Below, in pieces: positions 10,984-22,254 of a stretch of 64,000 bases of DNA (positions within the stretch are counted from its first letter, which is position 1; every line of letters begins with the position of its first letter). The DNA lies in NCBI GenBank assembly GCA_965153455.1, contig OZ234502.1:12183495-12247494 (forward strand), in the 5' to 3' direction. This DNA is from Sphagnum compactum (taxonomy: Eukaryota; Bryophyta; Sphagnopsida; Sphagnales). The translations under genes were made by a program, and so were the position numbers. A model generated the notes under the pieces. That model worked only from the letters and a program-made list of their open reading frames with translations, was not told the origin of the DNA and ran no database searches.

Positions 10984-11292
10984 GGGCGCCGACAGTGCTC
11001 GATGGGGTGGGTATTTCTCTGGGTGGGGGGTGTAAGGGGGCAGTGTCACTTTACCTTGCGTGCAGCATAGTGTAAACTGTGGATTAGTGCGCGAACTTGA
11101 TGCGGCACTCTCCTCCAGAAAGTGTAGGGCGTTGCACTTGCCACACACGGTGATCATTTCACCGAAAATGTGGCGAAGACCATGATGGCTGCCGTCAAAT
11201 TCATAGCGCGTCAAAGGGATCACTTGGTTCCCACCTTGGTTTACGTGATCAAGTTCACGCTGGACATTACGTGCTTGACGATCAACGTTTCG
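10984..11292 (-). pseudogene. Helitron N-terminal zinc-finger fragment
   Basis: On the minus strand this stretch encodes part of the N-terminal region typical of Helitron transposases. It has a repeat-like RNVDRQARNVQRELDHVN segment, then CGKCNALHFLEE with two cysteines and a histidine, then FTLCCTQGKVTLPP with a cysteine pair. The order Cx2Cx3H, spacer, CC, GKV matches the family's zinc-finger module. It ends near 10984 in ALSAPF, with no Rep or helicase beyond. It is an isolated, inverted fragment of a Helitron unlike the other two here. Next to it lies the inverted copy of the 4.84-kb repeat (11303-11334). Confidence 0.7.
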
Positions 11293-11411
11293 AATTTTTG
11301 TAGTGGGTACCCGTGACCTTCGGACACTGTGAAGTCCCCCAAAAGTGAGTGAGGGGGGCGGGGGGGTGAGCAAAAAAAGACAAAATTATCAAACATATTT
11401 GGTTGGTTTTG

Positions 11412-11545
11412 AGTGTGTAGTCAAAGATATAGAAGCATGACTACAGTTGTTTACTTCATATCCGGCTTTATAGCCAGTTTTGGCACAATCTTCTTGAGGA
11501 AGGTCGCCACATTTTTCTATGGAAGATCCCCACTGTGGCTACAAA
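11412..11545 (+). repeat. Short palindrome-ended repeat, copy 2
   Basis: It starts GTGTAGTCAAAGATATAGAAG and ends CCCCACTGTGGCTACAAAC, matching the ends of the unit at 33805-33894, with a longer and more diverged middle. Orientation is the same as the 33.8-kb copy. Confidence 0.65.
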
Positions 11546-11965
11546 CAAAAAATCTTAGAAAAATAAAATTAAAAAAAACACTGCTAGGGACGACCTGGGG
11601 TCGGTCCCTCCTGGCAACTACCTCCTTACTATGAGATAAATTGCCACATGATTGTCTCCTCCATTCCATGGATGGATGACGGGACCCCCACCCCCAATAG
11701 AAAAAAGAAAAAGTTTTCTCCCTTTCCCCCTCTCCCCAAAACCCGAGAAAGGAAAAAATTGGCTGCACTGATTGCATACCGAGCCTTCCTCAGTGCCTGC
11801 CTGAAATTTTTATTATGGGCCAATACCCCTTCATAACAGGATGGATACCTATTGTGCTATAAATAGGGCAGAATGGGCAATTCCTTGAAAGAGTGGAGTT
11901 TTGATGTAACTCCTGCAACTATAATGTTTATTGATTGAGGGTTAGCTGATGGGTGTTTATGACAG
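11546..11965. other. Intronic or 5' flanking DNA before the first visible SEC3 exon
   Basis: No coding exon of SEC3 is recognisable here. The last bases, TTTATGACAG, form the splice acceptor of the first visible exon at 11966. Confidence 0.6.
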
Positions 11966-14900
11966 ATAGAGGCAAGAAACAACATGCTGGAAATGCAGGC
12001 CCAGAATAATGGTGCCCTGGTTCAGGAAATGGACGCCCTGTTGGAGCGGCTTCGGGTGCCCCCAGAGGTGTGCGCTGCATGACTATGTTCTTTTTACATT
12101 GGAGAGCAGTTGCTGAATGCAAAGGAAAGAGTTTTTTGTGTTTCTTATATCTACATCTCCATTTACTCTGGAGAAAATGGTGTTTCCTGTGCCAATTTAT
12201 GTTCTTGTGGTGAGTGTGGCAGTATGCAGCAATCTTGACAGGAGGAACATTTGAAGAAGCTAGAATGCCTCAAAATGTGGAAGCTTGTGATTGGTTGGCT
12301 GGTGCATTGCATGGGCTTGAACCACCCTTTTTGGATGCAAACTATGCTACTATGCGTGCGGTATGCAGCAGACCCAGGGGATTATTGGCATGATTATGTG
12401 TGATGCATCTCCACTGCAGTTTGAATTTCCTCATATACTTTTGTGTGGTGCCTTGCCAGACATATTCTGCAGCTGACTCATCACTCTGGTTTGTTTACAG
12501 GTTAAAGATAAGCGTGCTGAGCTCGAGAAGCTTAAGGCTACATTTGTGCGCCGAGCATCTGACTTTCTGAGAAGTTACTTTTCCAACCTTGTAGATTTCA
12601 TGATCAGTGACAAGTCCTACTTTTCTCAGGTACATTTTGTTCCTTTGGTGCTCAATATCCCTTGGCATATCCTCTGCATCCTGAAATCATGTAGACATTC
12701 AGTGACAGTCAGCATTTTTTGTGAGGTTGCTTTGAGCTCTTCAAGTCTTTCCCTGCAAATTTCTGAATGCTAGACGGTGGTGATGGTGTAAACTGGATTT
12801 AGTGCTAATTATGTGAAGGATTTCCTGTATGTATGATATTTGATCTGAAACTTATGGTTTTAAACTCATCCAATATTGGTTAGAGCAACAAATGATTGTG
12901 CACTGCAGAGGGGGCAGCTTAAGCGACCAGATCATGCTGATCTACGGTTCAAGTGTCGCACATATGCACGTATGCTTCAGCATTTGAAGGTTTGTACCTC
13001 CAGGAGATTCAAAGAGCAATGTTCAACGTACAGCCATAAATTGTTTGTTCTGGTGCCAACTGGAGCTTTTGATTTCATTCAGCTTAAGACTGAGAAATCT
13101 GTTGAGTCCTGAGATATCCTTGTTTGTTTCCAGACTTTGGACAGAAACTCATTGGACCCTCTAAGGAAAGCATATTGTCACTCTCTGAACCTTCTGCTTC
13201 GCCGTGAAGTGAGTTTGTCATCTTTTGCTTTGCTTTGGACATGACTCTTCCCATTAGCAGCAAGGCAGCTCTTACATGATGATTGATGCATTTGACTCTT
13301 ATTAGTTGAACCCTATACAAACTGTGGAACTAACATGTTTTTGTTAATGCTGATTGGTGATGAGTAGGCACGAGAGTTTGCAAATGAGCTCAGGGCAAGC
13401 ACTAAGGTGTTGAAAAGCACAGGTGCATGGCTAGACAGTACACAGGGAGGTGCCACACAAGGAGCTGGTGGAGGGGACAACTCCCCTGTTTCAGAAGCCT
13501 ATGCAAAGATGCTTCGTATTTTCATACCTTTATTGGTTGATGAGGTGGGCTGTCCCTTTTTCACACATGGAAATGCAATTCACTTGCACCATGGTTAGTT
13601 TGGGACAAGGTTTTGATTCCTGTATTGCTCTGCAGAGCTCTTTTTTTGCCTCCTTCATGTGCTTTGAGGTGTTGCCGTTAAACCCTCCAAGTGCTGGGGG
13701 GGATGATGACGACAAGGATGATGATGACATCAGTGCTATGGAAATGGATGGCACAGACATCAAGTCATGTGAGACTAATTATATTTCCTCATTGGACTCT
13801 TGTGACCTCATTGTAAAGATTCTGTGAAAGAGGACTAGAGAATTGCTCAATAGAGAGAAATTTCTTTCTGGAATTTCAGTGTTCAGAGTCTTCTGAGTGA
13901 TTTTGTATAGAGTCTTGTAAGTGGGGAGCTTTTTTAACCCTACTTGGTCCTTGTTTGTATTTCCCTGTTCTCTGTTATTATGTGTTTTTTCTTCTTATTG
14001 CTGCATGGTCCTTTTCAGTAATAGAGAAAATTACAAGATTACTAGAAGCTTGTGTGTGAGAGTAACCTTGGGAGTCATTGTCACTACTCATAAATTGCAG
14101 GTTGTTGACTGTCAGTATCTTGGTAGCTTGTTCTGTGTATCTGATTTGAGATCATTCATCTTACCTGGCCTTTATATTGATGCCTTTTTGCAGCTGAGCA
14201 GAACCCAGCAGAACTCGAGTCATTAAACCAGTCTCTTCAAGAGCTTTTGGAAGGCATTCAGGAGGATTTCTATGCTGTGGTTGATTGGGCATACAAAATT
14301 GACCCATTGCGCTGTATCTCTATGCAAGGTGTAACAGAACGCTATCTCTCTGGCCACAAGGCTGATGCTGCAGGCTTTGTGCGCCGCCTGCTTGCTGACC
14401 TCCAGTCTCGCATCAGTTTTCAATTCAACCGGGTTTGTGTCTTCTGATTTCAATGTTTGTAAAGATCACATCCATTCAACTGGATTTGTCTAATATCAAT
14501 GTTTTCTAAAAAGATCACCTCTGAAGTGCTCAGAAATTAACTGCAAATATCCAATGAACTTGGGAACTGCTAACTAATGTGTATATAAGGCACATGGGCT
14601 TGAATACCGGGGAGGGGGGGTCTGCCCATTGGCAGAGATATTGGAGCTATTGCTTACTTTGATAGGATTGTATGTATTGTGCATGAAACAGTTTGTGGAT
14701 GAAGCCAAGTTCCAAATTGAGAGGCATGACCGCAATGTGAAGCAGATGGGTGTTCTGTCATATATTCCCATGTAATGTTTGTACCATGACAACTTTTACT
14801 GTCAGTAGGCAAAGTGTGTAATATTCCAGAGGATTCAACACTTTTGCTTCTAGCAGTGAACCATTATGTGCTCTTTCTGCAAATTGATGGGTTGAAATGG

Positions 14901-17463
14901 AGGTACAGATTTGCTTCTCTTGCTGGACGGATGGAGAACCTCATTCAAGAAAACTCCAGGGACATGGTTGAACAAGCCTATATGAAGCTGGTAAGAACAA
15001 TGTTTCCCTTTCTCTATGATGTACAATTGATTGATGCTTCCATGTGTCAGATGAAATGTCTCTTTAGGCAATTACATGAATGATATCAGGTTGGCTGCAG
15101 CCCCTTAAATATACCCCTGGTTGAGTACTTGCTTCCTTTTCCATCTTACGGATTATCTCTTCACAAACCAGGTATCTATGCTTGTAGTTCCAGAGCTCAA
15201 GTCATCACACGAACTTCCAGCAGTAGTCATTGAGTCATGTGACTGAGTCACAAACTCCAGTTGCTTTCAAGTGAAATATCAGGTGTTAGATGTTGGAGTG
15301 ACTGATGAATTTGCAATTAGTATCCTAATTTTGTTTGGGTACAAAACAGGTTGGAACAATGTTTACTGTATTGGAACGAATTGCACAGGTGGATCCAAAA
15401 TATGTGGATGTCCTTTTACTTGAGAACTATGCAGCATTTCAAAACAGGTTCCTGTCTTTCTCCTCTCTTTTGAGACACCTGAGTGCTAGCCAACACCATC
15501 ACTCCGTAGTCCTGTTGCTTCTGGAAATGTGACAGAGACTCAGGACACAGTTTTTTGTTCAATTATTTGCTCATTTTGAGCAGAGTATTGTCAACTTATC
15601 TATGTCCACTGTTGGTAGCTGATGAAGTCAGTGGGGAGTATTCGCAGCTAGTCACTGCCATTCTGGACGAAGGTGATGGTCTGATACTTTCTGATTGACA
15701 TTTTAGAGGTTATGACTGCACTCATGCTTGTTGTGTTTGTTTTGGTTTGACCAGAACTTACATAGTGGTTACCTTTAAAGTATTACTGTAGAGTTTTCTC
15801 TGCAGACACATGGATATCCCTTTTGAGACTCAAGGATAGGCTGTATAGCCTTGTAGTGAAGAGCAAAAAAATTTATCTCAGGAACTTAAAGAGACTGGAG
15901 TGACAGGAAATAATGCCCAACCCCTGTTAGCAATAATTGCAGACTTAATAGATTGTACTAGTGTTTGAGAAGCATAAATACAGTATGATATACCCATTTT
16001 GCTGATGAAGTCAATTGGAAGTCTTAGCTTTTGGCAAATGTTAAGCTGGAGGATCTCTGTCATCATAAATTTTGATGTTGCTCTTGTACTGTTGAGTATG
16101 GAAGGCTTTGAGTCAGTGTCCTTGTCAGTGTCCTAAACCCTTTGGTTTCATCCTTTGTTTCATCTTCTCTCTTTTGTCTCTGTTGGAGGGCTCTAATCTC
16201 TTATTCAATGGCTCCTCTTTTCACTGTGGTCATGGCTTTCCCTTGGCATAAGCTTTGGCATGAATGCAAAGTCAACTAAAAAGGAAGATTCATGTAATGC
16301 ATGATCATAGTCAGAAAATTGTTGATATTAGAACAATTAAGGAGGGTCTATGTGATAAGGATATTGATGATGTTTGTGTACTTTGATTTTGAGGTGACAG
16401 TATGTTCGATCTTGCAAATGTTGTGCCGACATTGGCACGCTTCTATCAGCAGGCAAGTGAGGCTTATGAGCAAGCTTGCACTCGCTACATCAACTCAGTT
16501 ATCAACTATGTATGTATCTCAACAAGTTTCTTAATAATGCCTTCTCTGTCTTGCAGATTTCTTTACTCTGTGGGTTCTGTGTAGGATGCCCTTCATAAAT
16601 AACCACATGATGTCTTAAACATGTTCCACTAAGAAGAGGAATTGAGGACAAAAGTTTGAAATGTTAAATGGAGTGGCATTTTGAGGATGAGTATTTGTAT
16701 CAGGAGCTATCTTTGTCCAAATGTTTTTTCCCCAAACTTTCCAACATTTTTCTAGGATACTTGTCAGACTCCAAGGCTTTGACAGGTTTTAGTGTTTAGG
16801 GCATCATCCAGTTTAGGGATGATAAACATGGCATGAAAGAGTCAAGGTAGAACATGATATCATGATTGTGTGTGCAGCAATTTGAGAAGCTCTTCCAATT
16901 TGCACAACGAGTGGAGAACTTGTTATACACCATCTCCCCTGAGGAGGTCCCATTTCAACTTGGTTTCTCTAAGATGGATCTGCGCAAGATTTTGAAAACC
17001 AGTCTTGCAGGGGTAAAATTCTACTTCCATTCATATTGTTTGTTAGAAACTGCAAGGGCTCTAAATTGTGAAGGTGTAAGTATTCATAAGAAAGTTCTGT
17101 CGCACATTTCTGACACAAATGTGTGGATTGGGATAGGTGGAGAAAGTGCTACAAGGATTGAACAAGCGTATGCAAAAACACCTGACTTCAGAGGAATTGC
17201 TCCCTTCATTATGGGAGAAGTTCAAGGTTCGTGATGTCTGCTGATTCTTTTTATTTGAGAAGGTTCAAATGCCCAGAATTTTTGGACTCTAATCTCAGTA
17301 TACAAATGATAACAGCAGTAACTTTGGGCATTTATGGATTCAGGAGGATTTTCTGGACAAGTATGAGTCACTGGAGGCACTGCTGATGAAATGTTATCCC
17401 AATGAGGCTCTCAGCCCTTCATCTTTAGAAATGAAAGAGATCTTCAAGGCCTTGGTCTTTTGA
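11966..17463 (+). CDS. SEC3: SEC3 exocyst complex subunit, C-terminal 595 residues in 15 exons (5' exons outside window)
   Basis: SEC3 is a subunit of the octameric exocyst, which tethers secretory vesicles to the plasma membrane. Inferred exons: 11966-12067, 12223-12360, 12501-12629, 12909-12989, 13134-13208, 13368-13544, 13636-13768, 14194-14432, 14692-14771, 14909-14990, 15350-15447, 16401-16509, 16878-17012, 17137-17226, 17344-17463. All introns are GT-AG and the phases join into 596 codons ending TGA at 17461-17463. Signature stretches shared with plant SEC3 include [41 protein letters not shown] and [13 protein letters not shown]. An acidic run (DDDDKDDDD) lies in exon 7. The first visible codon corresponds to roughly residue 310-320 of the Arabidopsis protein. 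The N-terminal lipid-binding region is missing from the window, so the gene either has a long 5' intron or is truncated. The acceptor of exon 10 (14909 or 14903) is ambiguous. Confidence 0.95.
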
Positions 17464-18598
17464 AGAAACCAAGAAAATGAAGGTTACTTCCATTACATCA
17501 CAATATTATTTGTAGAGTTAGCTTGTTCCAAATCTATCATTTGCTGCATGGACGGTTAGAAATTTCAATGTAGCAGAGAAGTGAAAATATCTTTACTTAT
17601 AATTTGTCCCATAATCACACCTGGAGTTCATATTACAAAACTTAGGCCCATCAGGTGAGAGAACCAGGACATCAAACTAGAGGATGTTCTGCCATAATGG
17701 GTGAGGAAATTTTTGTATTGAGAGCCCTACAGGAGGTTAGTTAGCTGAACAAGCGTCAAATCAGGACATTTGTAGTGGGGCTGTGGATTGATGAATCTTG
17801 TCTTTCCTGGAGAAGATGAGATATATGAATATGGGAGTTGATGTTTGCGAATTTTGTTAGCGTTCTTTTTGGGTTCTGGCAAGGCAATTGCAGTCTGGAA
17901 ACGTCAAGCAATCTGACCATGAGGAGAAAACAGTAGTACAAGGTAGGGTGAGGATGCCCACTATAGAAAAGATTGAAGCCTTGGTGAATTGCAGTGCAGT
18001 TATGAGATGTTGCAGCTTAGATGAGGATACTCTTGATGTTTTTGATTAGATATGGTCTCTTGAGTGTTAGCCCACATCATGACTGAGTCTTCCTGATGTT
18101 GCCTCTGGAAATGTGCCAAACTCTGGATGCAGATTTTGCATAATGGTTTGCCTGAGATTTTGGGTGGATTGTCGTGTGCTTATTTACCCCAATTGTGACT
18201 ATCAATTCCTTCAAGACTCTGTTATTAGTAGTAAGTATGTAGGGTATGTTCATCTATGTTGGACTTAGCATTGACTCAACCTACGTCCATAAGGGGAAAA
18301 ATTTATCTCAAGGAAGGATGTTTATCAAATAAGCCTTGAAAGTAATAAACAAATATCTTTTTTTGAACTGATGTCATTTTGTTAAAAGAAAAATGCAACA
18401 CTCCCCCACTCTTGTGAGCAAGGATAAATGAAGAAGAGTACCTATTATGGCCAATTGACTTCAAGATGCTTTGATTTCTTAATTTTCCAACATACATTTT
18501 ACAAATCGCTAAGCAGTTTTGGCATTTTGCAATTGTATGTATGGTGGTACAGGAGTTTCATTGTGATTTGCAGGGTTTTTGGTGCCACGCTTGCTTCC
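17464..18598. other. SEC3 3' flank and intergenic DNA
   Basis: It follows the SEC3 stop codon and presumably includes its 3' UTR. No further open frame with recognisable content was found and no poly(A) site stands out. Confidence 0.5.
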
Positions 18599-18910
18599 TA
18601 GAGTCCTTAACACCAAGTGTGAATGCACCTTAAATACTAGAGTCCTTAACACCGAGTGTGAATGCACCTTAAATACTAGAGTCCATAACACCAAGTGTGA
18701 ATGCACCTTAAATACTAGAGTCCTTAACACCAAGTGTGAATGCACCTTAAATACTAGAGTGCTTAACACCGAGTGTGAATGCACCTTAAATACTAGAGTC
18801 CTTAACACCAAGTGTGAATGCACCTTAAATACTAGAGTCCTTAACACCAAGTGTGAATGCACCTTAAATACTAGAGTCCTTAACACCAAGTGTGAATGTA
18901 TCTTTAGTTG
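18599..18910 (+). repeat. 39-bp tandem repeat, about 8 units
   Basis: The unit AGAGTCCTTAACACCAAGTG plus TGAATGCACCTTAAATACT (39 bp) is repeated seven times almost perfectly, with an eighth, decaying unit. Differences are single bases (CCAAG/CCGAG, CCTT/GCTT/CCAT). Because 39 is divisible by three, frames stay open on both strands, giving a 13-residue periodic peptide (LNTKCECTLNTRV on +). There is no start context, homology or codon signal, so I treat it as a minisatellite. Confidence 0.92.
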
Positions 18911-19329
18911 CTTAGAGAGTCAAAGACCGTGTGGTGCAATTTTTGAGAATTAAAGTAGCCAACATTAGTTGACTTATTTGAGTGCTACTCTCAAATTGAT
19001 ACACATGACATTCATTGAATGACACCACTCTTTGGAAGGGGTAAAGTGTAACCAAGCTTTAGTTAAGTTGCCTTTAGCAGTAACCCCTGCCTTGGGTGAA
19101 CCAGCCAGCACCTCCACTCCTTTCACCCAAGGATGAAGAACATAACATAACCCCACCTCAAGGTTGATGAAGAGCTTGACCAAAGGAGGTAGTGTAACTT
19201 AGGTTAGGTGCCTTGTCTATGTGTGTAGCTTCAGGTGTTAGACTCACATAGGTGATCTACCATAGGATTTTTGTTTCTCCCTTTCACATTTTTAGCCATG
19301 GTTTTTTTTTTAAAAATAAAAATTTAAAA
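18911..19329. other. Intergenic, no feature seen
   Basis: Ordinary non-coding sequence lies between the minisatellite and an AT-rich dispersed repeat. Only short chance open frames are present. Confidence 0.45.
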
Positions 19330-19603
19330 ATATTTGTCCCTTTCTAGTGTGGTATAAAAAATTTGGTGGATTTTGTTCCCAAAAATTAGAGAAAATTTAG
19401 TTGGATTTACACTGGGAAAAAAAAATTTCCCAATTTTTCCGCCAAAAAGAATGACAAAATTAGTTGAAAAAAAATCAGTGCTTCCAGCTCTACTCACCTC
19501 ATGCTGGTCAACCTTTATTTTATTGGCAAATTTTTGCCAAAAAGTGAAATTAAAAAATTAAAACAATGCTAAAAAATGAAATGATTTTGGAAGGCGATTG
19601 TCA
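19330..19603 (+). repeat. AT-rich dispersed repeat interrupted by Helitron 2
   Basis: Words such as TTTTGTTCCCAAAAA, TTTTTCCGCCAAAAA and TTTTTGCCAAAAAGTGAAATT, and the ending AATGATTTTGGAAGG, are shared with 33200-33740 and, inverted or rearranged, with 10010-10580. Helitron 2 begins immediately after it at 19604, with A on the target side as expected for A^T insertion. Confidence 0.6.
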
Positions 19604-19644
19604 TCTACTTATATAAAAGAATTGGGTTTTTTTCTGTACTAAAT

Positions 19645-19880
19645 CGTGTGTGTCCGTCCGTCCGTCTGTTTGTCCGTCCGTCCGATATCCTACTGGCTAG
19701 AAGATTTGTCCGACGTGTGATTGGACGGAAGGGCGGAAGGGAGGTGAGTTCTCTCTCTCACTCATAAACACAAATGAGGAGGTGAATTCTCTCTCACTCA
19801 CACACACACACTCAAATCAGGAGGTGAAATCTCTCTCACTCACACACTGAAATCAGTGAGAAGGAGGTGGGTTCTGTCAG
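19645..19880 (+). repeat. Helitron 2 leader: GTCC microsatellite and ~50-bp direct repeats
   Basis: A (GTCC)n-like tract at about 19645-19685 is followed by three loosely repeated ~50-bp units built on GAGGTGAATTCTCTCTCACTC and ACACACACTCAAATCAG. This simple-sequence leader sits between the 5' terminus and the coding region and has no coding signal. Confidence 0.65.
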
Positions 19881-20346
19881 GTGCGTCCAGTGGCATAACT
19901 GTCACCACCTTTTTGGCTATTTAAACACTGACAACGCTTTATTCGACGGCGGCGCGACGGTTGGTTGTCCATTTACTCACACCCTTCTTACCTTCCTAGC
20001 CATTTATTCGACGGCGGCGCACCAAGGCTCCTGCGGCAACGGTTAGTCAATATTTAAAACAGGTCCAACTTTACCGCAACGTTTTGTTTAAACTTACACC
20101 CGATTTTATGTATACGCACAGGAATTGACGGGTGTTGGTCGACGACGTTACGCGAACGATGAAGAGAGGAGACTGGCTGCTGTTGAACGCTGCAAAGCGC
20201 GCACGACGGACGAGACGAGAGGGCTTGCTGCTGCAAGTTGACGACTCCGCCATGCTGTTGCCTCGGAACTATGCGTGACAGACCAAAGAGCTGCAAATGC
20301 TCTCTAGCACTCTAAGGCGCGAACGAGGCTTTCAAATGAAGCCCAT

Positions 20347-21717
20347 GAAGCAAGGCGTTTGGCTGACGCTGAGCTTCACGTGTTAAACCGTGAGTTTGAA
20401 AATGAGGGAGCCCGTGAAGCAAGGCGTTTGGCTAACGCTGAGCTTCACGTTAAAATACGAGGGTTAGAAAATGAGGGAGCCCGTGCTGCAAGACGTTTGG
20501 TTGATGCTGAGCAACACGTTAAAACACGAGTGATAAAAACTGAGGGAGCCCGTGAAGCGAGGCGTTTGGCTGATGTTGAGCTTCACGTATTGATCCGTTC
20601 GATAGAAACTGAGGGAGCCCGTGCTGTAAGGCGTATGGCTAACGCTGAGCAGCACGTTAAAACACGAGAATTGGAAACGTTGGCAGCCCGCGATGCAAGG
20701 CGTCTGGCAAACGCTGAACAGCATGCACAGTTTCGTACGTTGGAAATCGTTGAGCAATGGGAAGAAAGGCATCTGGCAAACGCCGTTCGGAACGTAGAAT
20801 GTCGAGCAAGGATAGCGCGCGAAGACGGCATTCAGGCCGCTCACCCAGTTGGATTACGAGATATTCGTGCACCATTGGCGAATCCCAATGTACAGAGGGA
20901 AATTCTTGGGTGCATCAGCCAAGAATGTACTTTTTGCGGAGCCCTTTTTTGGGTTGAGGAGAGGCAGGAGGCTCTGCACGGAGGCCTCAGTATTCAAAGT
21001 GCTGTTCCGAGGGCAAAGTTTTTATTCCGCGCGTTCGCACCCCGCCGGAATATATGAGGATGCTCCAAGATCCTCAAAAGAGGGAGTTACGCACGAAACT
21101 CCGCTCTTATAATGCGGCATTTGCTTTCACTTCCACACGGGTGCAAAGTGTTGGATTTGAATTAGGCCCAGGGATACATACCTATCGGGTGCAAGGCGCA
21201 TTTTACCACATGATTGGCGGTATGGAACCAGAAGAAGGGCAAATTCTGCGATTCCTACAGGCATACGTTTACGATACGGCGAACAAGGTGCAGAATAGGC
21301 AATTGTAGAACCCCAACCTCCGCCAAGAAAATCTGATGGCTTTAAGGGATTTACTAAGGCAGGTAAATCCCTATGTAAACGTTTTCGTTCAAGCAGCAAA
21401 TCGTATTGTCGCCAACCCCGAAGAAGAAGTAAGGGTTGTGATTACTGCTGGACGCAATCATGGAGAGGAAGTCGACCCACGTCGGTACAACGCACCATTG
21501 GCCGACGAAGTCGCCATGATTTTGCCTGGAGAACTGGGGGAAGTTGGAAACCGCGATGTTATAGTGCAACGCCGGTATGGGGGTGGATTGCTTCGGATGA
21601 GTGAGCTTGCACCATCTTATGACCCGTTGCAATACCTTTTATTATTTTTGGCAGGGGAAGATGGTTGGTCTGATGGACTACCATTGCAGAACAATGAAGC
21701 GGGGATGAGACAAAGAG
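20347..21717 (+). pseudogene. Helitron 2 transposase, N-terminal part
   Basis: The N-terminus holds seven tandem 23-residue repeats (69 bp each, 20347-20829) of the form EARRLANAELHVKIRGLENEGAR, likely helical. A zinc-finger-like region follows: CxxxxCxxC (GCISQECTFC) at about 20910-20938, then ALFWVEER and FLFRAFAP. A frameshift lies near 21050, after which PPEYMRMLQDPQ continues in another frame. The region YRVQGAFYHMIGGMEP and DPLQYLLLFLAGEDGW is characteristic of Helitron transposases upstream of Rep. A TAG at 21306-21308 interrupts the second part. The frame enters the LTR insertion at 21718. The true start codon is not determined. Confidence 0.82.
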
Positions 21718-22218
21718 TGTCGCAACCCCACTTTGAGCAAAGTGTGAGGAGGCAACTCACACTCCCAAAGAGGGTTTCTTGGAGTCCTTCGGGACTCCCG
21801 AAAACTTAGAGGCAATTACAGGGGGTCAAAACACCTTGCCTTGAGGTGTTCTTTATATCAATGGAAAGGTCTTGAAGTGTAGATGTTTAAAATGGCCTTG
21901 CATTGGCCATTTGGACATATGCAGCCCAAGTTATGGGCAAAAGAAGGGCCGAGAGTCAAACTGGCAGTTTGACTCCCGACCACTAAAAGTCAGGAATCGA
22001 CATGATTCCGGTGTGTGCAGGTGAAGTGCGACACAGCGTTGGAAAGATCTCGAGGAGAGTTACAACTTTGGTTTAGACCTCACTCCAATCGGAGGTTGGA
22101 GCCGGAAGATATGAGCTCCCAAAGTCCCGAGAGTCTAAACCGGGACAGTTTCGGGACTCCTCCTTGGGAGTCCCGGGAAAAAGTGCCATTCGGATGTAGC
22201 CTCGGCGGAGAGCTGCAG

Positions 22219-22254
22219 GGTGAACCCCTTGCGGGGAGGGGGGCAACAGCCCCA
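22219..22254 (-). promoter_or_regulatory. LINE 3' terminal double hairpin
   Basis: Right after the ORF2 stop (TGA, 22255-22257), the minus strand reads GGGGCTGTTGCCCC (5-bp stem, 4-nt loop; its 5' GG overlaps the base after the stop) and then CCCCGCAAGGGG (4-bp stem, GCAA loop), then TTCACC and the target duplication. Stem-loops at a LINE's 3' end are known to be recognised by the element's own reverse transcriptase in stringent-type LINEs. That role here is inference. Confidence 0.6.

Noticed and set aside
18599-18910. Regularly spaced repeats as a possible CRISPR array
   Set aside because: Units are contiguous with no unique spacers, and the host is a plant.
18509-18953. Open frames on both strands that look like a repetitive Cys- or His-rich protein
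   Set aside because: They are produced by the 39-bp minisatellite, whose unit length is divisible by three. There is no start context or other coding evidence.
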